Positions 29,773-40,766 are shown, numbered from the stretch's first letter. The stretch is DNA of 64,000 nt from Planctomyces sp. (GCA_016795105.1 JAEUIH010000029.1:1-64000), one strand, 5' to 3'. A program made the numbers and translations. The notes: a model not told the origin generated them from the sequence alone.

Positions 29773-29906
29773 TACTCATCACGCTCCGCCGTGATGACGT
29801 ACACTGGCCCGTCCCTGGCATGCGCGACCCGTCAACGAGGCTCGGGCGCAGCGGGTGGAATCGCAGCCAGAGGTTCAACATCAAGGCGGAGCGTGATGAG
29901 TACTTT
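29771..29906. repeat. Family 1 hairpin repeats, facing pair between convergent genes
   Basis: A minus-oriented copy at 29771-29796 and a plus-oriented copy at 29879-29906 (with CATCAAGG replacing CATCACGG) face each other across 82 bases, between the ends of the trmB-like and POTRA-protein genes. The geometry matches the first pair at 9816-9919. The first copy contains the stop codon of the trmB-like gene. Confidence 0.8.
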
Positions 29907-29913
29907 ACCGTTC

Positions 29914-32547
29914 TCAGCGCAGCGGTGTTGTTGGAGTCTCCGGCAGTTGAAGAACTCTGATTGTTTGAGTCGGTGCGACATAACTTTCAAGGACACTCTC
30001 AACGAAGCTCTTTCCGCCGATTGTCCACGCCATTCCGTAAAGAGACGCAACGACTTCCATCGGATCTTCTGATGGATGGTTCCTGACCAGCATCAGCAGC
30101 GGCTTGATGTCGACGCCGGGCTGTGAGGGCTGATCGTCGGTCGCTGGAGTTTTCATCATTTCATCAGCGGAAAGCAGCAACAACTGCATCTGATCATCGG
30201 GAACTTTCCGAAGAAACTGAATCCCCCCAAACAGAAACTCGCGAATCACTCCGGGATCCTTCAGCAACAATCGGAGTTCAGCATCAGCAGATGCAGAATC
30301 CAGACGAGCCAGGCCAGCCCTCGCAAGTCTTGCTCGTTCTGTCTGAATGAGGGTCGCAGTCAGAAGACATGTCAAAGGACCATGAACAGGATCGCGTTCG
30401 ACCTCATTGACCAGCCTCAACAGCGGTCGAACCTCCTGCTGCGTATTTGCCAGCATAAGTGCATTTGACAGTCGATGAGGCATTGTACCGGCTGGCAGGA
30501 GCGACCTTGCAATGTTGAGCATCCAGGTTGTGCTGTCTGAACTTCCAGTCTGCTGCTTTGTATCCGCGGGAATCTGAAAGTGTTCCCGGTGCGTCAGATC
30601 TTCAAGCTGATCGGCGACCTGACTGATGGCAGACTGATTTTTAAGAACAGCCATCAGCACCGGGGATGCACGATCACCAGACTGCTCACAAAAAGCCACC
30701 ACCTCCTGAGCGGAAAAGGTCAATAACGATTTCCAGCCCTCTGCAGACTTTGCAGAATTTGCCATCGTACTTGATTTCTCGCTCACTTCAGCCAGCCGCC
30801 GCGCCAGCAGACCAGGCTCTGCGGTGATGCTCTTCATGCCGGAGCCTTCAGGTCCAACGGACTCTGACGTCATTTGTATCAATGCTCCGGATTCTGCATC
30901 GACCTTGAGACTCCATCCGTTTCCGGTGCAGGTACAAACACCATCTTCCATGAGTGTTACAGTACCGGAATCCGGGCGGACCATCAGATCAAGGATGCCG
31001 GCCGCATCGACGTGAATCTGTGCAGACACCGGCGCCACGGCGTTAGCTGAATCGGATTTAAAGCCGAACCCACCCAAAAGTTTAAAATTGCGTCCCTCAT
31101 CCGCTTCCGGCAAGCCCGAAAGCTGCAAAGTCTGAGTCACTCCCGCTGTGGGATCGCTGATCAACCACTTGCGTTGTGTCGGCCATGCAATAATTCCTAC
31201 CTGTTGTCGTGTCAGAAGCACCGAATAATCGACAAGCACTTTCCCCTTCGAAGTCCCTGCCTGAATTCTGAGTAAGCCTCCTTCACCAGGAGCCGTAATG
31301 AACTCCAGGTTCATGTCTCTGAGGCCAAATGAACTGGTGTTCCTGGCAACGGTTTCACCTACCGATCCTCCCACTGCCTGACCGATGGTGGAAAGATCAA
31401 TTGGGGTCTCCAGAGAGGAGAATCGTAACACGAAGTGAAGGTCGGATCCTGACTCCTGCCAGTTGTTCAACCATTGAGCCAGCTTCAGCCCGACTTCCAG
31501 CTCAGGACTGATGGATTCGGAAAGTGGCGGAACACGTTCAAATTCACGCACGCGGACGAATAATGCGACAGGCTGACTGGCGTCAAACGGAGTTTCAGAA
31601 GTCGTCGCAACATGTATGAACCGTCCTGTCCGGAGAAGCGACTGAGTGATGTGCTGTCGCAACTGATGTGTGTCGTAGAGTTGTGAGTGTGACAGGTTGA
31701 GAAAGTCAAGAAGCTGTTCGGGAGTGTGCCGAGTCAGTCCCTGAAACTGAATTTCTCTCACAGGCTGTGGTGATCCAATCCTGCTTAAGTCAACGATCAA
31801 CCGAGCTGTCCTGGTTTCCGGATCCGGTTTGATCTCAACGCTGACTTCCGCGAACCCGTAGCCATGTTCCTTCAACAGAGTTTCAATTTGATCTGCAACG
31901 GCTGTCTCAGATTGTTTTGAAAAGCTCGCAAATCCGTCAGGCTTCCACATCGGGCCAGACTTCTGTGAAGGACTTTCGCTGGAAACAACCGGCGGTCCTG
32001 CCGCAAAGTTATGTTGGGGTACACTGCCTGGAGCTGAAGCATACTGAGGTTCAGCGCCTAACCGCACAGGTCGGTTGAACAACAGGAGTTGTTCAATCAT
32101 TTCGGCAAGTGCCGGGTCATCACACTTCGAAATGACAATCGGCCCGCGTTTATACCGAGCCCCTTCAACCAAAGTGACTCGTACACAATTGCGGTCTTGA
32201 TCAAACAGAGTTTCACAGTTGACTTCGTAGAAGCCCGACTGCCGATAGCCTGCAGTCAGTCTCTCAGTCACAATCTGACAGAAGTCGCCAAGCGGCCTGG
32301 TGACATCAACTGTCCCCTGCGTAGTCCCATCCAAAGCCAGGGAACTCTTCAAATTTTTGTCAGTGAATGTTGTGTTCCCGGTAAACTCAAGTCGCCAGAC
32401 ATCGCGCAACTGCCACTGAACCCGTTCTTCTGAAAAGTCGTCAGGAAGACCGTCTGCCGGGATGTGAGCACTCAGGAGAATGCTCTGGGCGGACAAGATC
32501 ATGATAGACAAGACGACGTAGACGACTTCAGCATAAACAACAAGCAT
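29914..32547 (-). CDS. Protein with POTRA-like repeats and a helical C-terminal region
   Basis: 877 residues from ATG 32547, with GGAGGT seven bases upstream. An N-terminal hydrophobic segment (about 3-26) suggests export or anchoring. Two or more POTRA-like modules follow: WRLEFTGNTTFTDKNLKSSL, TAGYRQSGFYEVNCETLFD, and VREIQFQGLTRHTPEQLLDF with the strand VALFVRVREFE, as in BamA/FtsQ-type proteins. The middle (about 330-600) is beta-rich, but no 16-strand barrel is evident. The last 280 residues look helical (SLLPAGTMPHRLSNALMLAN, RLARAGLARLDSASADAELR). It may assist secretion or assembly of the large secreted proteins beside it; that is inference only. Confidence 0.75.
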   Translation of the reverse strand: MLVVYAEVVYVVLSIMILSAQSILLSAHIPADGLPDDFSEERVQWQLRDVWRLEFTGNTTFTDKNLKSSLALDGTTQGTVDVTRPLGDFCQIVTERLTAGYRQSGFYEVNCETLFDQDRNCVRVTLVEGARYKRGPIVISKCDDPALAEMIEQLLLFNRPVRLGAEPQYASAPGSVPQHNFAAGPPVVSSESPSQKSGPMWKPDGFASFSKQSETAVADQIETLLKEHGYGFAEVSVEIKPDPETRTARLIVDLSRIGSPQPVREIQFQGLTRHTPEQLLDFLNLSHSQLYDTHQLRQHITQSLLRTGRFIHVATTSETPFDASQPVALFVRVREFERVPPLSESISPELEVGLKLAQWLNNWQESGSDLHFVLRFSSLETPIDLSTIGQAVGGSVGETVARNTSSFGLRDMNLEFITAPGEGGLLRIQAGTSKGKVLVDYSVLLTRQQVGIIAWPTQRKWLISDPTAGVTQTLQLSGLPEADEGRNFKLLGGFGFKSDSANAVAPVSAQIHVDAAGILDLMVRPDSGTVTLMEDGVCTCTGNGWSLKVDAESGALIQMTSESVGPEGSGMKSITAEPGLLARRLAEVSEKSSTMANSAKSAEGWKSLLTFSAQEVVAFCEQSGDRASPVLMAVLKNQSAISQVADQLEDLTHREHFQIPADTKQQTGSSDSTTWMLNIARSLLPAGTMPHRLSNALMLANTQQEVRPLLRLVNEVERDPVHGPLTCLLTATLIQTERARLARAGLARLDSASADAELRLLLKDPGVIREFLFGGIQFLRKVPDDQMQLLLLSADEMMKTPATDDQPSQPGVDIKPLLMLVRNHPSEDPMEVVASLYGMAWTIGGKSFVESVLESYVAPTQTIRVLQLPETPTTPLR

Positions 32548-32817
32548 CCGATTACCTCCATGTAATCTCAGACTGCCAGCAATCACAATGCTGAGCGACC
32601 GTTCGTCGCCAGACACCTTTAGGTCCGACTCCCTAAGGGACTTTGCAATTTAGCACCGCTGCCAAGAACACGGCAATACCAACTCAACCGACGATCTGAA
32701 GGAAACGCTATCACAGATTGACTCAGATGCGGGTCAATCAAAAGAGCCAACCATTGCTGGCTCCGTTGATTTGCAGAGGTGGAGGGAGTTATTTTTTCGG
32801 TGCAACCACTTCAGGGT

Positions 32818-35028
32818 TCACCTGCCTCCCCGTTGTTTAAAGAATTCCACTTCATCGTTCCCCCAGAAGGAGATTTCGCCGAAGACTCCACTCAAAGTCA
32901 ATGTCCTGGCCCCGGTTGATCGATTGAGACCAGTAATATCAAACCACACGATGAGATCCAGACGACCATCATTATTGAGATCATCCATCGCTGTTCGATA
33001 TCCACGTTTGCGTTGAACGGCCACAGGAACTTCAGTACTTCCATCGCTGAGCCTGATCGTGGATACATCGATTCTGGTTGCATCAAAGTTAGCAGCGGAG
33101 TAAATGCCAGCGGCAATCTCCTTCGTGCGTGCCTCAATGCGATTGGAATCATCATTCGGGAGGATGTCAATCCGGATTCGACCAGAATCAGAAACTGTTG
33201 TTTGAGCAAACCCCGACACATAGCCATCCGAAGTTGTCGTGATGTTTGTAATTACGTCTCCATCAAGGTCAAAGTCCTGCTGCACGTTCACGGAAAATGA
33301 AACGGAGGACTGACCGGCAGGAATCACAACGAATTCAGGTCCAGCAAGCTCTGAAGAATGTGAGTAGGAAATCTGGACGGTGATCGGTCCGAAATTATCT
33401 GAATTGCTCCTTGATACAGTTGCGGTCAGTTGCCCGCCTTCGTCTGCAAATTCTGCCATGGCCAAATCAATCACTTCATAGTCCGTGACAGAAAGGGAGG
33501 CACTTCCGCTCAATTCCGCAGTTGTCAGTTTCGAGACGCCGCTCCTCGATAAGCTGTTCCCCGCAACGACAAAGACATCATCGGAATCAGAAACTGCAAC
33601 CTGAACCGCCTGGCTGCCGGACAATGAAATGGTTTGCAGCAGTCCACCACTCGGACTGAATACATTCAGCATCGGAGTACCTCCGTTCGATCCTGAAGAG
33701 AGGACTCTGCCATCCGAAAGCAGTCCAATCCCCAACAAGGAAAAGTTGTCACTCTGATGTTGAACGATTGTGTAACCCGGTGCCGTCGCACCAAAGGTTG
33801 TATCCAGAGAACCGTTGACCTGGTATCGCAGTACAACAGGGTGGTACTGGGGCGGAAACACATTTGGGTCGGAAACACGACCAATCACCAGCAGCCTTCC
33901 GTCAGGTTGAAGAGCAATTTCACTGCCCTGCTCATACCAACCTGGAAGATTCGTTTGCACGATGCCACCAACACCAAACCCGGTATCAATGCTGCCCGTA
34001 GTCGTCAACCGCACGAGGGTAACCGTTGATGAATCATTTCCGCCAAACGTTCCGCCGGTAAGAACGATTCGACCGTCCGACTGCACAACAATTCCATGCC
34101 CCCGATCGCTTCCACGACTTGTGTTGATTTCGGCAGTTCCCATCACTCCAAACGACGTGTCAATTGAACCGTCTGAGTTGTAGCGAGTCACCGTCAAGTT
34201 GGTTCCATTGTTGCTCAAATTGCCGCCGGCAAGGATCTTGCCATCTCCCTGCAAAGCGAGATCCCAAATCTCGTTGTACGAGCCGGGCCCCATGTCGACC
34301 AAAACCTTCCCTCCGGATCCAAATGTCGAATCCAGTGTGCCATTAGAGTTCAGTCTCGCCATTACAAAGTCAAACTGCGGACCGTTATAGCCAGTTCCAG
34401 CGATCACGATCTTCCCGTCCGACTGAACGACAACAGCTTCCGGAACATCCGATTCACCAGAAACATCTACTATGGCAACGCCATTGACTCCAAACGTAAG
34501 GTCAACGGTCCCATCCACATTGAGACGACTTACACCAAAATCTGCTCCCGACGAGAACGTCACAATCACCTGACCGTTCGGTAAGACCGCCGCGTCCCGC
34601 GAAAGTGGTCCAGGTACGCTGCCAAATCCTGAGACACCATAGCTTGTATCGATCTGCAGAGCGCCGGTTGCGACAGCCGAGATTTGAACCGTCTGTACTC
34701 CATCCAGCAGCACATCATCTACAGCATCAACGGAAAATGTAACACTAGTACTTCCAGCCGGGATTGTCACAGTCTGAGGAACAAGGGCTTCAGTCTCGTC
34801 CGATGATGATAGCTGAATCTGAAGATCTCCAACCGTCGACGTGCGAGAAACCGTCACTTCTGCAGAACCATTGTTCTCCGAAATTGTACTCGGAGTTACA
34901 CTCAGACTTAGCCCAGACAGCATGCAGCGTGATTCAACCACGTCCACTGCATTCAACTGCGAGGACTTCCGGCGCCTCGAGAGGGAAGGAAAAAATGTTC
35001 GGAACGATCGAAAGAAATTCCGCTTCAT
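32818..35028 (-). CDS. Secreted Calx-beta/delta-60 repeat protein
   Basis: 736 residues from ATG 35028. Residues 1-40 are basic and carry VVESRCMLSG, matching the N-terminal motif of the subtilase. A Calx-beta module (about 38-125) is followed by about seven delta-60 repeats (about 126-520) of the kind QSDGKIVIAG...VMARLNSNGTLDSTFG. A second Calx-beta module (about 525-620) and a short C-terminal domain (VAVQRKRGYRTAMDDLNNDGR, with a Ca-binding-like DLNNDGRLD) follow. The repeats fold into a beta-propeller-like surface structure, and Ca2+ binding and adhesion are the family expectation. It lies upstream of the POTRA-repeat gene on the same strand, separated by 270 bases. Confidence 0.85.
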   Translation of the reverse strand: MKRNFFRSFRTFFPSLSRRRKSSQLNAVDVVESRCMLSGLSLSVTPSTISENNGSAEVTVSRTSTVGDLQIQLSSSDETEALVPQTVTIPAGSTSVTFSVDAVDDVLLDGVQTVQISAVATGALQIDTSYGVSGFGSVPGPLSRDAAVLPNGQVIVTFSSGADFGVSRLNVDGTVDLTFGVNGVAIVDVSGESDVPEAVVVQSDGKIVIAGTGYNGPQFDFVMARLNSNGTLDSTFGSGGKVLVDMGPGSYNEIWDLALQGDGKILAGGNLSNNGTNLTVTRYNSDGSIDTSFGVMGTAEINTSRGSDRGHGIVVQSDGRIVLTGGTFGGNDSSTVTLVRLTTTGSIDTGFGVGGIVQTNLPGWYEQGSEIALQPDGRLLVIGRVSDPNVFPPQYHPVVLRYQVNGSLDTTFGATAPGYTIVQHQSDNFSLLGIGLLSDGRVLSSGSNGGTPMLNVFSPSGGLLQTISLSGSQAVQVAVSDSDDVFVVAGNSLSRSGVSKLTTAELSGSASLSVTDYEVIDLAMAEFADEGGQLTATVSRSNSDNFGPITVQISYSHSSELAGPEFVVIPAGQSSVSFSVNVQQDFDLDGDVITNITTTSDGYVSGFAQTTVSDSGRIRIDILPNDDSNRIEARTKEIAAGIYSAANFDATRIDVSTIRLSDGSTEVPVAVQRKRGYRTAMDDLNNDGRLDLIVWFDITGLNRSTGARTLTLSGVFGEISFWGNDEVEFFKQRGGR

Positions 35029-35298
35029 TGGAGCATTTCCCGGCTTAAAAATGACTTTGAATGTGGACCGACCAGGACAAAAGAATCATCGAGTTAAGCG
35101 ATCGCACATCCTCAGCCGCACGTGAACATCTGTCAAGAGCCATGGCGGAGAGAACCACAAGTTCTTCGGCAACCCTTCAAAATCAGCGAAAGTTTCCGAG
35201 TCGACGAATGACACCTTTGTTTTGATCACGAAGGCCTCGTGATCGGCGATTTGGCCAACGCTGGCATAGGCTGGACGGCATTTGGAAAATGCCTGCTA

Positions 35299-36111
35299 CT
35301 ATTGGGCGACTGGAGGTTGTTCGGACTTTCGAAGTTCAACGAGGATACCGCCGAGCTTCAGGACTTCGTGGAACTTGGTGAACCAGTGTTCGCGCTGCCA
35401 CTCGAACCCTACAGTGGCGCATGCGGCACGCAGTTCATCGCGACTGAAAGTGCGACATTTCCAGGTATGGCTGGTCAGCAAACCGGAGAGAGAATCTTCG
35501 GTTGCGAGCAGCAGGACGATACCACCCGGGCGGAGTACTCGAGCAAACTCTGACAAGCCGGGGAGAGGATCGGGGATATGTTCGAGCACATATCCGCAGG
35601 TGATACAATCGAACGACTCATCGCGGAACGGCATCGCCATCATATCTGCTGCTACGAACGAGGGTCGGCTGGACGCCAGCCGCTCGCGTGCACGTTTGAG
35701 CATTTCGTATGAGAGGTCGAACCCTACGATCTCGGCGGTTGGATTTGCGGTTGCCAGCAGATGGCGGATAATCTGTCCGGCACCGGAGCCAACGTCCAGA
35801 ATGCGGTTAAACCGGCTGGCATCAAACCTGCGAGACCTAAACAGGGCTCCCATTAGAGGTTCATGCAGGGAGATAATGCTGCTGAACTTGAGCACTGCGC
35901 CACGGGGGCCGTCATACAACCGACGCACGGTTGACTGATATTGGCCGAGAGACTGTTTCCGAATGCCGCGAAATTCTGCGATTCGACGCATCTGCCGCTT
36001 GGCAGACCGCTGGAGCTTTTTGACGGCGTTCTTCACATCAATGTTCCGACACCCGAAGTAAGGAGAGCCGACCGAGGAATCGACGGCATTCGCTGGAAAA
36101 TAATGCGGCAA
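35299..36111 (-). CDS. Class I SAM-dependent methyltransferase
   Basis: A 270-residue methyltransferase whose start is uncertain: the longest reading uses TTG 36111, while GTG 36036 or ATG 35991 would give about 245 or 230 residues, none with a strong ribosome site. The Methyltransf_11 core spans about 100-200: motif I ILDVGSGAGQI, the acid FDLSYEM and the post-motif YVLEHIPDPLPGLSEFARVLRPGG, typical of UbiE/BioC-like enzymes. The preceding helical, Lys-rich 60 residues are of unclear role. The acceptor substrate is unknown. It diverges from the phosphatase-rpiB pair. Confidence 0.82.
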   Translation of the reverse strand: MPHYFPANAVDSSVGSPYFGCRNIDVKNAVKKLQRSAKRQMRRIAEFRGIRKQSLGQYQSTVRRLYDGPRGAVLKFSSIISLHEPLMGALFRSRRFDASRFNRILDVGSGAGQIIRHLLATANPTAEIVGFDLSYEMLKRARERLASSRPSFVAADMMAMPFRDESFDCITCGYVLEHIPDPLPGLSEFARVLRPGGIVLLLATEDSLSGLLTSHTWKCRTFSRDELRAACATVGFEWQREHWFTKFHEVLKLGGILVELRKSEQPPVAQ

Positions 36112-36290
36112 ACATTTTTCCGCAACTGGTTGATTCGCAGAAGGACTGAAATCCCTGGCCGGATTCTTTCGGCTTCAATGACAGGAGAGGCCGTGTGAAA
36201 CTTGCCATTTTGGCCCAGCAGTGCCATCATTCGGCCTGTTTACATGTCATTGGCCGATTCCCGTATGATTTTTCGCAAGGACAGGAACTC

Positions 36291-36803
36291 GTGAGCGTCG
36301 GAAAACCTGGCACTGACGCCGTGTTGCGGGTTTTGTTCGTCTGCACCGGAAACACCTGTCGCAGCCCTATGGCTGAAACCATCTTTCGGAAGCTCATCGC
36401 TGAGAAACTCGGTTGTCGGGAATGGGAATTGCGAGAGCGAGGAATCGATATCTTTTCTGCCGGTGTTGCGGCTGGAGGAAACTTTCCGGCATCGCGTGAA
36501 GCAATTGAGGTGATGAAAGAGCAGAATTTGGATCTTTCCCAGCACCTGAGTCAGCAACTCACCGAACGGATGCTTGAAGAATCGACCTGTGTTCTGACCA
36601 TGACAAATCGGCACCTTCAGATTCTGAACAGTGAACGTCCGGATCTGTCGGCTCGATTTCAACTGGTTGACCGAAGTGGCAGGGACATTTCTGACCCCAT
36701 CGGCAGTGATATGAGCGCATACCGTGAATGTGCGCACGAAATTTTGCAGAACCTCCAGGAGTGGGTAGAAATACTCTTTGAGAAAGATCACAGAAGGCAA
36801 TGA
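36291..36803 (+). CDS. Low-molecular-weight protein tyrosine phosphatase family
   Basis: 170 residues from GTG 36291, chosen because AGGACAGGA lies upstream; an earlier GTG at 36195 would add an atypical 32-residue extension. The signature C-x5-R-S loop is CTGNTCRS (Cys18, Arg24). The C-terminal general-acid motif appears as ISDPIG. The family dephosphorylates phosphotyrosine or phosphoarginine (arsenate reductases are relatives). It overlaps rpiB by four bases, so both are read from one transcript with coupled translation; the same pairing occurs elsewhere in bacteria (ywlE-ywlF in Bacillus). A protein arginine phosphatase role like YwlE is plausible but not established. Confidence 0.88.
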   Translation: MSVGKPGTDAVLRVLFVCTGNTCRSPMAETIFRKLIAEKLGCREWELRERGIDIFSAGVAAGGNFPASREAIEVMKEQNLDLSQHLSQQLTERMLEESTCVLTMTNRHLQILNSERPDLSARFQLVDRSGRDISDPIGSDMSAYRECAHEILQNLQEWVEILFEKDHRRQ

Positions 36804-37297
36804 AAATCGGCATCGCTAGTGACCATCGCGGCTTTCAGCTTAAAAATCGGCTGCTGCAGCTCCTCGAGTCGGTTGATATCGTCGAAAAGACGATCGACTA
36901 CGGTCCGCACGAACAAGCCAATGTGGATTACCCCGACTACGCAGCACTGGTGGCAAAGGGAGTGTCATCCGGTGCTGTTGATCGAGGAATTCTGATTTGC
37001 GGGACGGGAATTGGCATGTGCATTACCGCAAACAAATTCTGGGGGGTGCGTGCTGCGACCTGTCACGATAGTGTGACGGCGGAGTACAGCCGCCTGCACA
37101 ATGACGCCAATGTTTTGTGCCTTTCTGCTGATCAGCTAAGCGATCAGCTCGCCGATCAAATTGTGCGAATCTGGCTGAAAACAGAATTTGAACAAGGTCG
37201 GCACGCTCGAAGACTCCAGCGAATCACAGACCTTGAAAAAGAAATCTCAAACGGTGGTCAATGTCCGGAAGCTCCTGGCCCATCCGGCTGCTGTTGA
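36800..37297 (+). CDS. rpiB: Ribose-5-phosphate isomerase B
   Basis: A 165-residue RpiB interconverting ribose-5-phosphate and ribulose-5-phosphate in the pentose phosphate pathway. The family features are SDHRG at the N terminus, DYPDYA, and the active-site segment ICGTGIGM with Cys67. The start ATG overlaps the phosphatase stop (ATGA at 36800-36803). E. coli RpiB is 149 residues; the extra 16 are a C-terminal Gly/Pro/Cys tail (ending SGCC). The glycine cleavage genes follow after 105 bases on the same strand and may or may not share its transcript. Confidence 0.95.
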   Translation: MKIGIASDHRGFQLKNRLLQLLESVDIVEKTIDYGPHEQANVDYPDYAALVAKGVSSGAVDRGILICGTGIGMCITANKFWGVRAATCHDSVTAEYSRLHNDANVLCLSADQLSDQLADQIVRIWLKTEFEQGRHARRLQRITDLEKEISNGGQCPEAPGPSGCC

Positions 37298-37402
37298 ACC
37301 TCAGCTGCGTCTGATTCCTGTCTTTGTCTGCACCCGTGTTGGCAACGGTACCCGTCCAAATTCGCACCCGTCTATTTACCTGTTTTCCGGGATTGTTCGA
37401 TC

Positions 37403-37789
37403 ATGAACCCAGCTTCACTTCGATTTACAGAGACTCATGAATGGGTTTCCGCCGAAGGCAACACTGCAACCATCGGGATCTCAGATTTCGCAGTTCACCT
37501 GTTGACTGATATTGTTTACATGAGTCTTCCGAAAGTCGGAAAAGTGGTTCGCAAGGGTGAATCAATCGGTGAAATCGAGAGTGTCAAAGCGGTCAGTGAT
37601 CTCTATGCGCCAGTTGATGGCGAAATCATAGAAGTCAATTCTGAACTCGCAGATCAACAGGTTTTGCTCTCCGAAAGTCCATTTGAAAAGGGCTGGATCG
37701 CAAAGATTCGCATGACAAATCCCACCCAGGCGGAAGGGCTGATGAACTATGACGCTTACAAGGCTCATTGTTCCTCCAGCGGCCATTAG
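37403..37789 (+). CDS. gcvH: Glycine cleavage system H protein
   Basis: A 128-residue lipoyl carrier that shuttles the aminomethyl group between the P, T and L proteins of glycine decarboxylation. The lipoyl Lys is K62 in EIESVKAVSD, within the expected hammerhead fold; THEWVSAEGN and the glycine-rich turns are conserved. It starts with ATG 37403. gcvPA follows within 50 bases and gcvPB directly after it, so the operon is gcvH-gcvPA-gcvPB. An octanoyltransferase gene lies after gcvPB. gcvT is absent from this window. Confidence 0.96.
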   Translation: MNPASLRFTETHEWVSAEGNTATIGISDFAVHLLTDIVYMSLPKVGKVVRKGESIGEIESVKAVSDLYAPVDGEIIEVNSELADQQVLLSESPFEKGWIAKIRMTNPTQAEGLMNYDAYKAHCSSSGH

Positions 37790-37837
37790 TCAGATCAATT
37801 GATCGCTCTCAGCGTCCATTCAAACAGGAACTTTGCC

Positions 37838-39223
37838 TTGGCATATTTGTTCGATTCACCCGATCAGCGCAGGAAGATGCTGGACGCCATTGGTGTCTCA
37901 GACATCAATGAACTGTTTCGCCAGATTCCGGCCGAGGTTCAGCTTCAGCGCGAACTGCGACTCGCCCCTCCATGCTCGGAATTGGCACTGCAACAGGAAA
38001 TGGAACTCACACTCGGAGCTCCTCCAGGGCCAGTTCCAGCGTGTTTCCTGGGCGGTGGAGTCTATGATCACTTCATTCCGGCAGTCGTTGATGAATTAAC
38101 GGGCCGCGGCGAATTCTACACGGCGTATACTCCCTATCAGCCGGAAGCCAGTCAGGGCACTCTTCAGGCATTCTACGAATTTCAGTCGCTGATCTGTCAG
38201 CTGACAGGCATGGAAGTTTCCAACGCCAGTTTGTACGAAGGTGGTACTGCCGTCAGTGAAGCCGTCTTTATGGCGATGCGTGTCAACGACCGACATGGGA
38301 AAGTCGTCATTCTTGGGTCTGTCCATCCGGAGTATCAACAGGTCGTTCGGACCTATCTTGCAGAGCTTCGTACGGAGGTCGTTGTTGTCCCGGCAAAGAA
38401 TGGTGTTGTAGACCCGGCCGACGTAGCTGCTGTGGTGGACTCAGAAACCTGTGCTGTTGTCATGCAGCAGCCAAACTTCTTTGGATGTCTCGAAGACATT
38501 CAATCGATGACCGATCTGGCCCATAAGGCCGGAGCTCTGGCAGTGCTTTCGTTCGACGCCATCAGCCCGGGGATTCTCAGGAAGCCAGGCGACTATGGAG
38601 TGGATATCGCGGTTGCAGAGGGGCAGCCACTGGGAACTCCGCTTCAGTTTGGCGGTCCATTGCTGGGAGTGTTTACCTGTCGGAACGAATTCGTCCGCAA
38701 AATGCCGGGTCGACTGATTGGTCGAACAAAAGACAAGAACGGAAAAGACTGTTTTGTTCTGAACCTACAGGCGCGGGAACAACACATCAGACGTGACAAA
38801 GCGACAAGCAACATCTGTACGAATCAGGGATTGATTGCACTCAGAGCGACCGTATTTCTGGCGGTTGTCGGCCGGCTGGGACTTCAGCAAATGGCCGAAC
38901 TTTGCCACGAAAAGGCTCGATATGCAGCCGAAAAGCTGACACAGATTCCCGGCGTCACACTCCGGTTTTCTCAGCCATTTTTCCGCGAATTTGTGCTGAG
39001 TACTCCAGAACCTGCCGCAGACGTTCTCTCAAAGCTTGCTGCCGCCGGAATCAATGCCGGGCCGTCTTTGGCGCGAGTCTTTGGTGGAACCGTTTCAACG
39101 GCAGCGAACACTTTCGGAATTTCTGATCAGGACCAGTGCTTCCTTGTTGCATGCACTGAGAAACGAACTCGACAGGAAATTGACACATTTGCAGCAGAAC
39201 TGAGACGGATTCTTCAGTCCTGA
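37838..39223 (+). CDS. gcvPA: Glycine dehydrogenase (decarboxylating) subunit 1
   Basis: About 461 residues from TTG 37838, chosen because AGGA lies upstream and the product then begins with AYLFDSPDQRRKMLDAIGV, the family N terminus; TTG 37799 is a longer alternative. It pairs with GcvPB as the split P protein that decarboxylates glycine. Family landmarks seen are YTPYQPEASQGTLQAFYEFQ, EGQPLGTPLQFGGP and RDKATSNICTNQGL. It contains no PLP-binding Lys, as expected for the alpha subunit. It begins 48 bases after the gcvH stop and is followed by gcvPB after 15 bases. Confidence 0.94.
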   Translation: MAYLFDSPDQRRKMLDAIGVSDINELFRQIPAEVQLQRELRLAPPCSELALQQEMELTLGAPPGPVPACFLGGGVYDHFIPAVVDELTGRGEFYTAYTPYQPEASQGTLQAFYEFQSLICQLTGMEVSNASLYEGGTAVSEAVFMAMRVNDRHGKVVILGSVHPEYQQVVRTYLAELRTEVVVVPAKNGVVDPADVAAVVDSETCAVVMQQPNFFGCLEDIQSMTDLAHKAGALAVLSFDAISPGILRKPGDYGVDIAVAEGQPLGTPLQFGGPLLGVFTCRNEFVRKMPGRLIGRTKDKNGKDCFVLNLQAREQHIRRDKATSNICTNQGLIALRATVFLAVVGRLGLQQMAELCHEKARYAAEKLTQIPGVTLRFSQPFFREFVLSTPEPAADVLSKLAAAGINAGPSLARVFGGTVSTAANTFGISDQDQCFLVACTEKRTRQEIDTFAAELRRILQS

Positions 39224-39238
39224 ACTCTGGATACATCG

Positions 39239-40701
<1,463 letters not shown>

Positions 40702-40705
<4 letters not shown>

Positions 40706-40757
40706 GATGGGCATTCCTGCCCGTCCCCACTCTGGTTCGAGTACCGCGACGGCGCAA
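40702..40757 (+). repeat. Family 2 repeat (GWAFLPV element), full copy
   Basis: About 56 bases: GTAGGATGGGCATTCCTGCC, CCGTCCC, then CTGGTTCGAGTAC and a GCGACGGCGCAAA end. The 59503-59757 block contains the same element in the other orientation (GCGGCAGTACTCGAACCAG through CGGGACGGGCAGGAATG to CCCATCCTAC). The first bases include the gcvPB stop codon. Confidence 0.75.
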
Positions 40758-40766
40758 AGTGTTCAT

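Noticed and set aside
40728-40745. T-loop-like GGTTCGAGTACC in the family 2 repeat
   Set aside because: Repeated identically in other copies without any cloverleaf; coincidental.
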